NCBI GenBank assembly: GCA_934636105.1
Contig: CAKTZR010000017.1
Span: 8,322 to 72,321 of the forward strand
DNA from: an uncultured Clostridia bacterium
GTDB taxonomy: Bacteria > Bacillota > Clostridia > Christensenellales > Aristaeellaceae
Reading direction: 5' to 3'
DNA: 64,000 nt
The notes under the pieces were generated by a model that saw only the letters and a list, made by a program, of their open reading frames with translations, was not told where the DNA came from and searched no databases. The position numbers and the translations under genes are program-made. Of this stretch, positions 8,164 to 16,749 are shown piece after piece. Position 1 is the first letter of the stretch. Each line of letters starts with the position of its first letter.

Positions 8164-8848
8164 TACATCCGGTCCGGCGTGCGGCGTGGCCATCATGGCG
8201 GATGGACGGCTGGTTTACGAAGCGGAGCTGACGCACAAGCAGACGCACAGCCAGCGCGTCATGCCGATGGTGGATACGGCGCTTTCCATGAGCGACATGA
8301 CGCTCGCGGACATGGATGTGCTCGGCGCGGTAGTCGGCCCCGGCTCGTTCACGGGCGTGCGCATCGGCGTTTCCACGGTAAAGGCGCTTGCGCATGCGGC
8401 AGGCAAGCCCTGCGTGGCGGTGGATGCGCTGGAAGCGCTGGCCGCGAATGTGACGGCGTTTGACGGCGTGGTCTGTCCGATTCTCGACGCGCGCGCCCAG
8501 CAGGTCTACGGCGCGATGTTCAAAAACGGCGAGCGCGTGCTGGAGGACGTGGTGGAGAAGCTGGCGATCTTCCTTGACCGCGTGGAAGCGACGGGTGAGG
8601 ACGCGCTGTTCCTCGGCGACGGCGCGCCGGGCTTTGAAGCGGCGATCCGCGAGCGGCTGGGGGAGAAAGCGCACTTCGTGCAGCCCCAGCACAATGGCCT
8701 GCGCGCGGGGAGCGCCTGCGCGGCGGCGGCGCAAAAGCTGGCGAAAGGCGAAGCGGCGCTTGACTACATCACGCTGCTGCCGCTGTATCTGCGCGCGCCG
8801 CAGGCCGAACGCGAGCGCGCCGCGCGGGAAGGAGCGAAGCATGGCTGA
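8144..8848 (+). CDS. tsaB: tRNA t6A biosynthesis protein TsaB
   Basis: 234 residues of the ASKHA fold. MNILMIDTSGPACGVAIM opens it and VVGPGSFTGVRIGVSTVKALAHA matches the TsaB signature. TsaB scaffolds TsaD for t6A37 synthesis. ATG 8144 has GGAGG 7 nt upstream and lies inside the tsaE coding end; the tsaB stop overlaps the rimI start by 8 nt. Confidence 0.95.
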   Translation: MNILMIDTSGPACGVAIMADGRLVYEAELTHKQTHSQRVMPMVDTALSMSDMTLADMDVLGAVVGPGSFTGVRIGVSTVKALAHAAGKPCVAVDALEALAANVTAFDGVVCPILDARAQQVYGAMFKNGERVLEDVVEKLAIFLDRVEATGEDALFLGDGAPGFEAAIRERLGEKAHFVQPQHNGLRAGSACAAAAQKLAKGEAALDYITLLPLYLRAPQAERERAAREGAKHG

Positions 8849-9320
8849 GCCGTTTATCCGGCCGATCCGCGAGGAGGACGTGAAGCAGATTCACGAAATC
8901 GAAAAGGCGTGTTTTGCGATGCCGTGGTCGGAGGAATCCATCCTGCACGACGTGAAGGAAAACGTCGTGGCGCGCTGGCTGGTGCTGGACGACGGAAACG
9001 GCGGAGTGCTGGCCTACGCGGGCATGTGGTTCGTGCTCGACGAAGCGCACGTATGCAACGTGGCCGTTCGCCCGGACAGCCGCGGAAAGGGTTACGGCAA
9101 ACGGATTTTCACCGCGCTTGTTGATCTGGCGATGGAAAACAGCATGGCGATGATGACGCTGGAGGTGCGCCGCTCCAACACGGTCGCGCAGAACCTGTAT
9201 CACGCCTGCGGCATGCTGGACGTGGGGTATCGCAAGCGCTATTACGAGGATAATAAAGAGGACGCGCTGATTATGTATCGCGACTTTGTTTATCCCGGGC
9301 AGGATGAAACCGAAGCCTGA
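8841..9320 (+). CDS. rimI: ribosomal protein S18 alanine N-acetyltransferase RimI
   Basis: 159 residues, GNAT fold. The acetyl-CoA pyrophosphate loop is seen in VRPDSRGKGYGKRI (Q/RxxGxG/A pattern); FAMPWSEESIL, LEVRRSNTVAQNLYHACGM and VGYRKRYYEDNKEDALIM are RimI signatures. Family function is Nα-acetylation of uS18 and related termini. GGAAGGAG precedes ATG 8841. Last gene of the tsaE-tsaB-rimI operon, followed by a terminator. Confidence 0.93.
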   Translation: MAEPFIRPIREEDVKQIHEIEKACFAMPWSEESILHDVKENVVARWLVLDDGNGGVLAYAGMWFVLDEAHVCNVAVRPDSRGKGYGKRIFTALVDLAMENSMAMMTLEVRRSNTVAQNLYHACGMLDVGYRKRYYEDNKEDALIMYRDFVYPGQDETEA

Positions 9321-9353
9321 CGCGGATGAAAACGTAAAAACAGCATACAATTC

Positions 9354-9398
9354 GGGGGCATCGGCGGAGTCAATCGGCGTTGCCCCCTTTTCTTTTGG
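9354..9398 (+). terminator. intrinsic terminator after rimI
   Basis: GGGGGCA (9354-9360) pairs with TGCCCCC (9381-9387), followed by TTTTCTTTT. Confidence 0.75.
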
Positions 9399-9468
9399 CG
9401 AAAAATGGAGTACAATATTAGAATCCGAAATAATGGGGATGACTAGGATAAGGAATAGGGGCGAAGGC

Positions 9469-10263
9469 ATGCAGCTTGAAATTCGCGGGGCGACGGTCGA
9501 TGTGACGGTGAGCGGGGACTCCGGGCGCGGCGTGCTGCTGCTGCACGGGTTCATGTGCTCGGCGCAGATGATGAGCAGCGTGCAGGAAGCGCTTTGCGGC
9601 CAAATGCGCGTGGCGGCGATCGATTTTCCGGGTCACGGCAAAAACGGCAGGAGCGCGCCGCCGCCAAAGCCCTGGGGCGTGCCGGATTATGTGGAGATGA
9701 CCGCCGAGGTGATTCGGCGGCTGAATCTCGCGCCCTGCGACATCGTGGCGCATTCCTTCGGCGCGCGGGTGGCGATTCTGCTGGCGGCGACATACCCTGA
9801 ATTGGTGGGGCGGATGATTCTGACCGGGGCGGCGGGCATCAAAAAGCCGCAGACCGGCGGGGCGACGATGAAGCAGCGGGTCTACAAGGGACTGCGCGGC
9901 GCGGTGAACCTGATGGATAAAATGCACCTGTTCGGCAATCTGCCGGAGCGGGGGCGGGAAGCGCTGGTGCAGAAATTCGGCTCGGCGGATTACAAAGCGC
10001 TGACCCCGGAGATGCGCAAGACGTTCGTAAAGATCATTTCGCTGGATTTAACCGACGAATTGCCGCGGGTGAAAGCGCCGACGCTTTTATACTGGGGCGC
10101 GGAGGACACGGAGACCCCGCTTTGGATGGGCAAACTGATGGAGGAAAAAATCCCCGACGCGGGGCTGGTCGTGCAGGAAGGGGCGGGACATTTCGCCTAC
10201 CTGGAGCACAATCAGGCATTCCTGCGCATTGCGAAAAATTTCCTGCTGGAGGGTAGAGCGTGA
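9469..10263 (+). CDS. alpha/beta-hydrolase
   Basis: 264 residues. The oxyanion loop LLLHGFMCS, the nucleophile elbow AHSFGAR (Ser), an acidic residue near LLYWGAEDTETP and the late His of GAGHFAYLEHNQAF form a complete catalytic triad of the soluble hydrolase/esterase type. No signal peptide. ATG 9469 was chosen as the first codon giving a typical family N-terminus; ATG 9433 is possible. A -10-like TACAAT occurs at 9411. The TGA overlaps the GTG of the MurF-like gene, so it is coupled to peptidoglycan-precursor genes, but the substrate is unknown. Confidence 0.8.
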   Translation: MQLEIRGATVDVTVSGDSGRGVLLLHGFMCSAQMMSSVQEALCGQMRVAAIDFPGHGKNGRSAPPPKPWGVPDYVEMTAEVIRRLNLAPCDIVAHSFGARVAILLAATYPELVGRMILTGAAGIKKPQTGGATMKQRVYKGLRGAVNLMDKMHLFGNLPERGREALVQKFGSADYKALTPEMRKTFVKIISLDLTDELPRVKAPTLLYWGAEDTETPLWMGKLMEEKIPDAGLVVQEGAGHFAYLEHNQAFLRIAKNFLLEGRA

Positions 10264-11810
10264 ATTTTCTTTTGACGTTGATACAGGCGGTCGGGCTGGG
10301 CTGCGCAAGCGCGGCGGCCGGGCGGCGGGTGATGCACTATTTGCAGCTGGAAAGCTATCAGCTTCCGGGTTATATCAAGAGCGTGAAGCGCAACGCCATG
10401 CGCGCGCTGATTCCGACGATTGCGATGGCGGCTGTCGGCGTGGCGGCGCTGAAAGTGAGCGGGCTTTTCGGTCTGGCGCTGCTGCTGGAAGCGTTGACCG
10501 CGGCGCTGCTGACGTGGCAGGCGACGAAGGAGAAGGCCAAGAAGCCCTTTGTCGTGACCGAGCGCGTGAAGCGGCTGATTGCGGTGCATGCCGCGGTCAA
10601 CACGGTGGTGGCGTTGGCGCTGCTGCTGATTTCTCCGACGCTGGCGTATCTGATGCCCGCGTTTGAGCCTGCGCTGCTGATGCTGGCGGCGATTGCCGCC
10701 GCACCGATGGAAAAGCACATCGCGGGGCAGTTCGTGAAGGACGCGCAGGCGCGACTGGCCGCCCAGCCGAAGCTGATTAAAATCGGCATCACCGGCAGCT
10801 ACGGCAAGACGAGCACGAAGTTTCTGCTGCGCGACATCCTCTCCGTGAAATACAACGTGCTGGCTACGCCGTCGAGCTTCAACACGACGATGGGCGTGAC
10901 CCGCGTCATCCGCGAACAGCTTACGCCCGCGCATCAGGTGTTCATCGCCGAAATGGGCGCGCGCCATGTGGGCGACATCAAGGAGCTGGTGGAGCTGGTG
11001 CATCCGCAGATGGGCCTGATTACTTCCGTCGGTCCGCAGCATCTGGATACCTTCGGCACGATCGAGCGCGTGCGGGACACGAAATACGAATTGATCGACG
11101 GCCTGCCCAAGGATGGCACGGCGATTTTCGCGCGGGACGGCGCGATCTGCGAGGAGCTGTTTAACCGCTGCACGCTTGAAAAGAAGTATAAGCCGGGCAT
11201 GCTGGTGGACGCAAAAGATATGGCCTGCGGCCCGTGGGGTACGCGGTTCACGCTGGTGGATGTGCAGACCGGGGAAGAAGCGAGCTGCCAGACGCGGCTG
11301 CTCGGCGAGCATTCCATTTCCAACCTGCTGCTGTGCTGCACGGCGGCGCGCGCGCTGGGCATGACGCTCCCGGAAATCGCGCTGGGCGTGTCGCGCTGCC
11401 AGCCCGTCGAGCATCGGCTGGAGCTGCTGGACGGCGGCGCGGGCGTGAGCATCATCGACGACGCGTTCAACGCGAATCCGGTCGGCGCGCAGTGCGCCCT
11501 GCGGGTCATCAAGGCTTTCCCCGGACGGCGGATCATCATCACGCCGGGCATGGTGGAGTTGGGCGGCAAAGAGGACGAATTTAACCGCACCTTCGGCCAG
11601 CAGATGGCGGGAAGCGTGGATATTGCGATTCTGGTCGGCAAAAAACATACGCAGCCCATCGTCGAAGGGCTTACAAAAGCGGGCTTCCCGCAGGAGAACA
11701 TACATGTGGTCGGCAGCCTGGAGGAAAGCACGACCCTGCTGCACAGCATGATGCGCGCGGGCGACGTGGTGCTCTATGAAAACGATCTGCCGGATAATTA
11801 CAGCGAGTGA
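10260..11810 (+). CDS. murF: MurF-like Mur ligase with N-terminal membrane domain
   Basis: 516 residues. Instead of the usual MurF substrate domain, residues 1 to ~165 hold several hydrophobic helices (MNFLLTLIQAVGLG; ALLPTIAMAAVGV-type; AVNTVVALALLLIS). The central ATPase domain follows with the P-loop GITGSYGKTSTK, the TTMGVTRVIRE block, EMGARHVGDI, and the C-terminal EHRLELLDGGAGVSIIDDAFNANP. The family adds D-Ala-D-Ala to UDP-MurNAc-tripeptide, and the next gene makes D-Ala-D-Ala, which supports that role. The membrane N-terminus suggests work at the membrane, perhaps on a lipid-linked substrate. GTG start in a GTGA overlap. Confidence 0.82.
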   Translation: MNFLLTLIQAVGLGCASAAAGRRVMHYLQLESYQLPGYIKSVKRNAMRALIPTIAMAAVGVAALKVSGLFGLALLLEALTAALLTWQATKEKAKKPFVVTERVKRLIAVHAAVNTVVALALLLISPTLAYLMPAFEPALLMLAAIAAAPMEKHIAGQFVKDAQARLAAQPKLIKIGITGSYGKTSTKFLLRDILSVKYNVLATPSSFNTTMGVTRVIREQLTPAHQVFIAEMGARHVGDIKELVELVHPQMGLITSVGPQHLDTFGTIERVRDTKYELIDGLPKDGTAIFARDGAICEELFNRCTLEKKYKPGMLVDAKDMACGPWGTRFTLVDVQTGEEASCQTRLLGEHSISNLLLCCTAARALGMTLPEIALGVSRCQPVEHRLELLDGGAGVSIIDDAFNANPVGAQCALRVIKAFPGRRIIITPGMVELGGKEDEFNRTFGQQMAGSVDIAILVGKKHTQPIVEGLTKAGFPQENIHVVGSLEESTTLLHSMMRAGDVVLYENDLPDNYSE

Positions 11811-11824
11811 GGAGCGTGTTGAGC

Positions 11825-13033
11825 ATGAGTAAAATGAATATTGCGGTTTTCTTTGGTTCCCGCAGCTGCGAACATGACGTGTCGATCGTTTCGGCGCTGC
11901 AATGTATCGAGGCGACGAAGGCGGCGGGCTTTGAGGTGACGCCGGTCTATATCTCCCGCGACGGCCTGTGGTACACGGGCGCGCCGCTGGAAAACATTGA
12001 AACTTTCCGCGAGTTTAACCCGATGACCAAGGGCATCACCCGCGTGACGCTGGATGTGACGGCGAACGCGGGCGATCTGTGGGCGTGGCCGCCGCAGCGC
12101 GCGGGGCTGTTTGCCAAGGTGCCTGCACCGCTGTGCCACATCGACTGTGCGATTCCCGTGTTCCACGGCTGGCACGGCGAGGACGGCACGATTCAGGGTC
12201 TGCTGGAAATGGCGAATATTCCGTATGCGTCCTCCGGCGTGCTGGGCTCAGCCATCGGCATGGATAAGATCGCGATGAAGCAGATTCTGCGCGGCGCGGG
12301 CTTCCCGGTGCTGGACTTTGTGTGGTTCACCCGCGAGCAGCTCAAAAACGACCGAAAGGCCGTCATCGAGCGCGTCGAAAAGGAAATCAAGTATCCGGCG
12401 TTCATCAAGCCGGCGGCGCTGGGGTCTTCCATCGGCGTTTCCCGCGCGAAGAACCGCGACGAGCTGGAGCGCGCGCTGGATGTGGCGGCTTCCTATGACC
12501 GCCGCATTCTCGTCGAGGTCGGCGTGGTGCGTCCGGTGGAAATCAACTGCGCGGCGCTGGGCTATGGCGAGGACGTTCGCGCCTCTGTCTGCGAAATGCC
12601 CGTGCCGAGCAGCAGCGATACGTTCCTGGATTTCTGGCAGAAGTATCTGCGCAATGCGGGCACCAAGGGCGAGGACAGCCGGGGCATGAAGTCCCTGAGC
12701 CGCGTCGTGCCTGCGCCGATCGGCGAAGAACTGACCAAGCGTATCCAGACGATGACCTGCGACATCTTTAAGCTGCTCGACTGCCGCGGCACGGTGCGCG
12801 TGGATTTCATCCTCGATCAGAACGACATGCTCTTTGTCAACGAGCCGAACACGATTCCGGGTTCGCTGGCGTTTTATCTGTGGAAGGCGTGCGGTTTGGA
12901 CTTCCCCAAGCTCATCGAGAAGATGGTCGAAGACGCGCTGCGCGCCCATGCGGATAAGAACAGCAGCGTGTTTGCCTATGATTCCAGCATCCTCAAGAAG
13001 GTTGCGGCGGGCACGAAGGGCGCGAAGCGCTGA
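11825..13033 (+). CDS. ddl: D-alanine--D-alanine ligase
   Basis: 402 residues, ATP-grasp. Family marks: VFFGSRSCEHDVSIVSA, FHGWHGEDGTIQGLLE, SAIGMDKIAMKQIL, KPAALGSSIGVS and FVNEPNTIPGS (usual NTMPG becomes NTIPG). It makes the D-Ala-D-Ala terminus used by the preceding ligase. It is longer than typical Ddl (~310-370), with an insertion near the DTFLDFWQKYLRNAG segment. ATG 11825 was chosen; TTG 11819 is closer to the AGGAG site and is also in frame. Confidence 0.94.
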   Translation: MSKMNIAVFFGSRSCEHDVSIVSALQCIEATKAAGFEVTPVYISRDGLWYTGAPLENIETFREFNPMTKGITRVTLDVTANAGDLWAWPPQRAGLFAKVPAPLCHIDCAIPVFHGWHGEDGTIQGLLEMANIPYASSGVLGSAIGMDKIAMKQILRGAGFPVLDFVWFTREQLKNDRKAVIERVEKEIKYPAFIKPAALGSSIGVSRAKNRDELERALDVAASYDRRILVEVGVVRPVEINCAALGYGEDVRASVCEMPVPSSSDTFLDFWQKYLRNAGTKGEDSRGMKSLSRVVPAPIGEELTKRIQTMTCDIFKLLDCRGTVRVDFILDQNDMLFVNEPNTIPGSLAFYLWKACGLDFPKLIEKMVEDALRAHADKNSSVFAYDSSILKKVAAGTKGAKR

Positions 13034-13039
13034 TAAAAC

Positions 13040-13080
13040 AAACCCCCCCCCGCGGTGCAGAACCGAAGGGGGGTGTTTGG
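13040..13080. terminator. bidirectional terminator between ddl and the LUD gene
   Basis: A CAAACCCCCC tract pairs with GGGGGGTGTTTG. Read on the minus strand the stem ends in GGGTTTGTTTTATC, so it serves the minus-strand gene best. Confidence 0.6.
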
Positions 13081-13086
13081 GGAAAA

Positions 13087-13698
13087 TCAGTACCCTAAAT
13101 CCTCGTTGATGAGGACGACCTGCGTGCGCTTGCCGCCGGGAGCGCGGTCAAACGCCACCGTGATGTGGCACATGGATTCCTCGCACTGGGCGGGATTGCA
13201 GTGCCCGGTTTCGGCGCACGGGGAATGAAGATGCTGACGGCGCGCATTCTGCGGGCAGGCCACCTCCTTGATGCGCTTGACCGCCTGCGCATAGCCGCCG
13301 GAGACGATTTTGTTGCGGCCAATCAGCACATATACCGTGCCGGGGCCGTAGCACATCGCGCCGACGCGGTTGCCGTTGCCGTCGATCTGCACCATCAGGC
13401 CGTCTTCGGTGACAGCGTTGGCGGAACAGACGTAGAGCGGTGCGTTCATCGCTTCGTGCAGCAGCGCCGGGCGTTCGGGCTTCGGCGTTTCCCAATGCCA
13501 GAGCACCTTGTGGCCGTTTGCGCGAAGCAGCGTTTCAAGCCCCATCTGTTTGGCGGTCATGCAGCCGCCGAAGCCGACGGTCTCCCCGGCCGGCATATCC
13601 GCGAGCAGATAATCCGCCGCTTCTTTCGCAGTTTCAAAAATCACCACGTCGAATCCGCGCCTGCGCAGGGCAAGGGCGGTTTTCTCAAGTTTTTCCAT
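13087..13698 (-). CDS. LUD domain protein (LutC/YkgG-like)
   Basis: 203 residues. MEKLEKTALALRRRGFDVVIFETAKEAADYLL, the GFGGCMTAKQMGL loop and YGPGTVYVLIGRNKIVSGGYAQAVKRI match the LUD (lactate utilization) family. A Cys-rich tail (CPQNAR...CAETGHCNPAQCEESMC) may bind metal. Other family members work with iron-sulfur LutAB in lactate oxidation; no such partners are next to this gene. ATG 13698 has GGGAGGAA upstream and a minus-strand -10 TATAAT at 13738-13733. Longer upstream reading frame is non-genic. Confidence 0.85.
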   Translation of the reverse strand: MEKLEKTALALRRRGFDVVIFETAKEAADYLLADMPAGETVGFGGCMTAKQMGLETLLRANGHKVLWHWETPKPERPALLHEAMNAPLYVCSANAVTEDGLMVQIDGNGNRVGAMCYGPGTVYVLIGRNKIVSGGYAQAVKRIKEVACPQNARRQHLHSPCAETGHCNPAQCEESMCHITVAFDRAPGGKRTQVVLINEDLGY

Positions 13699-13800
13699 GA
13701 CGCAAATTCCTCCCTGTTGCTTGGATGGTTTCATTATACCAGCTCGGCGGGAAAGAGAAAAGGGCATATCGGAAAAAGAAACGGAACGGGAGGGAGTACC

Positions 13801-14730
13801 TTGCTGGATGAATGGATGGAACAAAAGGTGGACGAGGCCTGCGAGGTGGTGCCCGCCTATGTCAATCCGCGAAAAATCCGGCTGGCCAGTTCGCATGTCG
13901 GCTGGCGGCTGTATCTCTACGGAAGCAGCCTGAAACGCGCGGTCAGCGGCTTTTTTGTGCATATCCGTTCCGAACAGGATATGGATATCTTTCTGCGGGA
14001 GACGGCGGAAAGAAGCGACACGGCGATTGCCCGCGTCAAACAGTTTTTAAAGGAAAAGGCGCGGCTGCTGGCTGTGCTCGACGACGCGGGCATGCGGCTT
14101 CGCTTTGCGGCGACGCTGTTTCTGTTCGGCCTTGCGTCGCTGGGTACGCTGGCCGTCGGCGGGCGGGAAATGGCGCTCTGTGCGCTGACGGCCTGCCTGC
14201 TGCTGCTCTCCGCGGCGATGGAGCTGGGGTATGAGCCGATCTGCGCGGGCATTCGGCAACGGTATCTGTTTTCTGTGACGCTGCGCACGCTGGGGCTGAC
14301 CGCGCCGCTGGCGGATTATTTTTTGAAATATCGGATGAACGGCGTGGCGAGCAACGTGGTGCTGCAATGCACGATGATCGTGATGCTGGGTATACATTTA
14401 GCGCTGTTTTTTGCGCTGATCTGCTTTAACCGAAGGCAGAACCTGCTTCTGCGCGTGCTCAGCGGCGTGCTCGGCGCGCTTCCGGCGCTGACGGCTGCGG
14501 CTGCGGCGGCGCTGGCCGTGGCCAATCTCGCGCAGCCGATGGGCCTTGCGGCGGCGGCCATCCTGCGGGCGGCGGGCGCGGCCGGGGCGTTTCTGGGCGA
14601 CCGATTGATCGCCGTGAGCGCGCTGGGGGGTATCCGGCTGAAATATGAAAGCGTGTGGGAAGGGCTGCTGCTGTGCGGCGGACTGACCCTGATGATTGTC
14701 GGCGCATGGCTGACGGCTTCGCCGATTTGA
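13801..14730 (+). CDS. multi-pass membrane protein of unknown function
   Basis: 309 residues from TTG 13801 (GGGAGGGAG just upstream); ATG 13816 is in frame but lacks a good site. About 95 soluble, charged N-terminal residues ([44 protein letters not shown]) are followed by about seven hydrophobic segments with Ala/Leu-rich helices. I do not recognise the family. It ends 23 nt before lepA and is probably cotranscribed with it. No catalytic motif seen. Confidence 0.72.
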   Translation: MLDEWMEQKVDEACEVVPAYVNPRKIRLASSHVGWRLYLYGSSLKRAVSGFFVHIRSEQDMDIFLRETAERSDTAIARVKQFLKEKARLLAVLDDAGMRLRFAATLFLFGLASLGTLAVGGREMALCALTACLLLLSAAMELGYEPICAGIRQRYLFSVTLRTLGLTAPLADYFLKYRMNGVASNVVLQCTMIVMLGIHLALFFALICFNRRQNLLLRVLSGVLGALPALTAAAAAALAVANLAQPMGLAAAAILRAAGAAGAFLGDRLIAVSALGGIRLKYESVWEGLLLCGGLTLMIVGAWLTASPI

Positions 14731-14753
14731 ACCGAAACGGAGGATAAACGACT

Positions 14754-16553
14754 TTGGAACGCTTGGACAAAATTCGCAATTTCTGCATCATTGCCCATAT
14801 CGACCACGGCAAATCCACGCTGGCGGACAGACTGCTGGAAAAGACCGGCGTGTTTGAAAAGCGCGAGATGGTGGAGCAGGTGCTCGACTCGATGGAGCTG
14901 GAGCGTGAGCGCGGCATCACCATCAAGAGCAAGGCTGTCCACATGCACTACAAGGCGCAGGATGGCGAAACCTACACGCTCAACCTGATCGATACCCCCG
15001 GCCATGTGGACTTTACCTACGAGGTTTCCCGCGCGCTGGCGGCGTGCGAGGGTGCGCTGCTGGTGGTGGATGCGACGCAGGGCGTGGAGGCGCAGACGCT
15101 GGCGAACGTCTACATGGCGCTCGACCACGACCTTGAAATCGTGCCGGTCATCAATAAAATCGATCTGCCCAGCGCCCGCCCGGACGAGGTGCGCGCGGAG
15201 ATTGAGGATGTGATCGGTCTGGACGCGTCCGAAGCGCCGCTCATCAGCGCGAAGGTCGGTCTCGGCATTGACGAGGTGCTTGAAAGCGTGGTCAAGCTGA
15301 TGCCCGCACCGACGGGCGACGAAAATGCCCCGCTGCAAGCGCTGATTTTCGATTCCTTCTATGATAATTACCGCGGCGCAATCTGCTTTGTGCGCATCGT
15401 CTCCGGCACGGTGCGCGCGGGCATGACCATCCGCATGATGAACACGGGCGCGAAATTCGACGTGGTGGAGGTTGGTGTGCGCAGCCCCGGTTATGAGCCG
15501 GTGGACGCGCTGCGCGCGGGCGACGTCGGTTATATTGCCGCGTCGATCAAGGACCTGCACGACACGCGCGTGGGCGACACGATCACCGACGACGCGAACC
15601 CCGCATCCGAAATGCTGCCGGGCTATCGGCAGGTGAACCCGATGGTCTTCTGCGGCATTTATCCGGCGGACGGCGCGGATTACGAGAGCCTGAAAGACGC
15701 ACTGGAAAAGCTCCAGCTCAACGACGCGTCGCTGACTTACGACCCGGAGACGAGCCAGGCGCTGGGTTTCGGCTTCCGCTGCGGCTTCCTGGGTCTGCTG
15801 CACATGGAAATCATTCAGGAGCGGCTGGAACGCGAGTTTGACCTCGATTTGATTACGACCGCGCCGAGCGTCATTTTCAAAGTCTATAAGACGGACGGCA
15901 CGGAGGTGGACGTGGACAACCCGTCGAACCTGCCGCCCATCAGCGTCATTGAGCATATGGAAGAACCGTTCGTCAAGGCGAGCATCCATACGCCGCAGGA
16001 ATATGTCGGCGCGCTGATGGAGGTCTGCCAGAACAAGCGCGGCGTGTTTAAGGACATGGTTTATGAGGGACAGCGCGTCTGCCTGCATTATGAAATGCCG
16101 CTGGCCGAAATCATTTTTGATTTCTTCGATCAGATTAAGAGCCGAAGCCGCGGGTACGCGAGCTATGACTATGAGCTGTGCGGCTATCAGGAGAGCGATC
16201 TGGTGAAGCTGGATATTCTACTCAACGGCGACCCGTGCGACGCGCTTTCCATGATCGTTCACCGCGACCGGGCATATGCGCGGGGACGCTCCATTGCGGA
16301 GAAGCTCAAGGACGTGATCCCGCGCCAGATGTTTGAAATCCCGATTCAGGCGGCGATCGGCGGCAAGGTGATCGCGCGAGAGACGGTCAAGGCGATGCGC
16401 AAGGATGTGCTGGCCAAGTGTTACGGCGGCGATATCAGCCGCAAGCGCAAGCTGCTGGAAAAGCAGAAGGAAGGCAAAAAGCGCATGCGCCAGCTGGGCA
16501 GCGTACAGGTGCCGAGCGAGGCGTTCATGGCTGTGCTCAAGATGGACGAATAA
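14754..16553 (+). CDS. lepA: elongation factor 4 (LepA)
   Basis: 599 residues. GTPase motifs [10 protein letters not shown] (G1), DTPGHVDF (G3) and NKIDLP (G4), with the LepA-specific C-terminal domain ([22 protein letters not shown]). A ribosome-associated GTPase that back-translocates or remodels stalled ribosomes. TTG start with GGAGG upstream. The TAA stop coincides with the left end of repeat copy A2. Followed, as in many Clostridia, by hemW after one intervening gene. Confidence 0.97.
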   Translation: MERLDKIRNFCIIAHIDHGKSTLADRLLEKTGVFEKREMVEQVLDSMELERERGITIKSKAVHMHYKAQDGETYTLNLIDTPGHVDFTYEVSRALAACEGALLVVDATQGVEAQTLANVYMALDHDLEIVPVINKIDLPSARPDEVRAEIEDVIGLDASEAPLISAKVGLGIDEVLESVVKLMPAPTGDENAPLQALIFDSFYDNYRGAICFVRIVSGTVRAGMTIRMMNTGAKFDVVEVGVRSPGYEPVDALRAGDVGYIAASIKDLHDTRVGDTITDDANPASEMLPGYRQVNPMVFCGIYPADGADYESLKDALEKLQLNDASLTYDPETSQALGFGFRCGFLGLLHMEIIQERLEREFDLDLITTAPSVIFKVYKTDGTEVDVDNPSNLPPISVIEHMEEPFVKASIHTPQEYVGALMEVCQNKRGVFKDMVYEGQRVCLHYEMPLAEIIFDFFDQIKSRSRGYASYDYELCGYQESDLVKLDILLNGDPCDALSMIVHRDRAYARGRSIAEKLKDVIPRQMFEIPIQAAIGGKVIARETVKAMRKDVLAKCYGGDISRKRKLLEKQKEGKKRMRQLGSVQVPSEAFMAVLKMDE

Positions 16554-16730
16554 CTCCTTCCGTCACGACTTCGTCGTGCCACCTCCCTCTGTGAGGGAGG
16601 CTTGATTCTTTTGATTCGTTACATATACCAAAAGGCTCCCTCTTAGAGGGCGTGCAGCTTGCCGCCCGCTGTGCGGGAGACAGGCAAGCGGAATGCCGAA
16701 GGTCTGTCAGCGAAGCTGACTGAAGGAGTT
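16552..16730 (+). repeat. family A repeat, copy A2 (two-ended, ~180 bp)
   Basis: Left end AACTCCTTCCGTC overlaps the lepA stop codon and carries hairpins CACGAC-TTC-GTCGTG and CCTCCCTC-TGT-GAGGGAGG. An inverted, diverged right part has further stems (TTGCCGCCCGC / GCGGGAGACAGGCAA region; GTCAGC-GAA-GCTGAC) and ends GAAGGAGTT. The repeat fills the lepA to HD-gene gap. Confidence 0.8.
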
Positions 16731-16749
16731 CATAAGAAGGGGTGGACGG

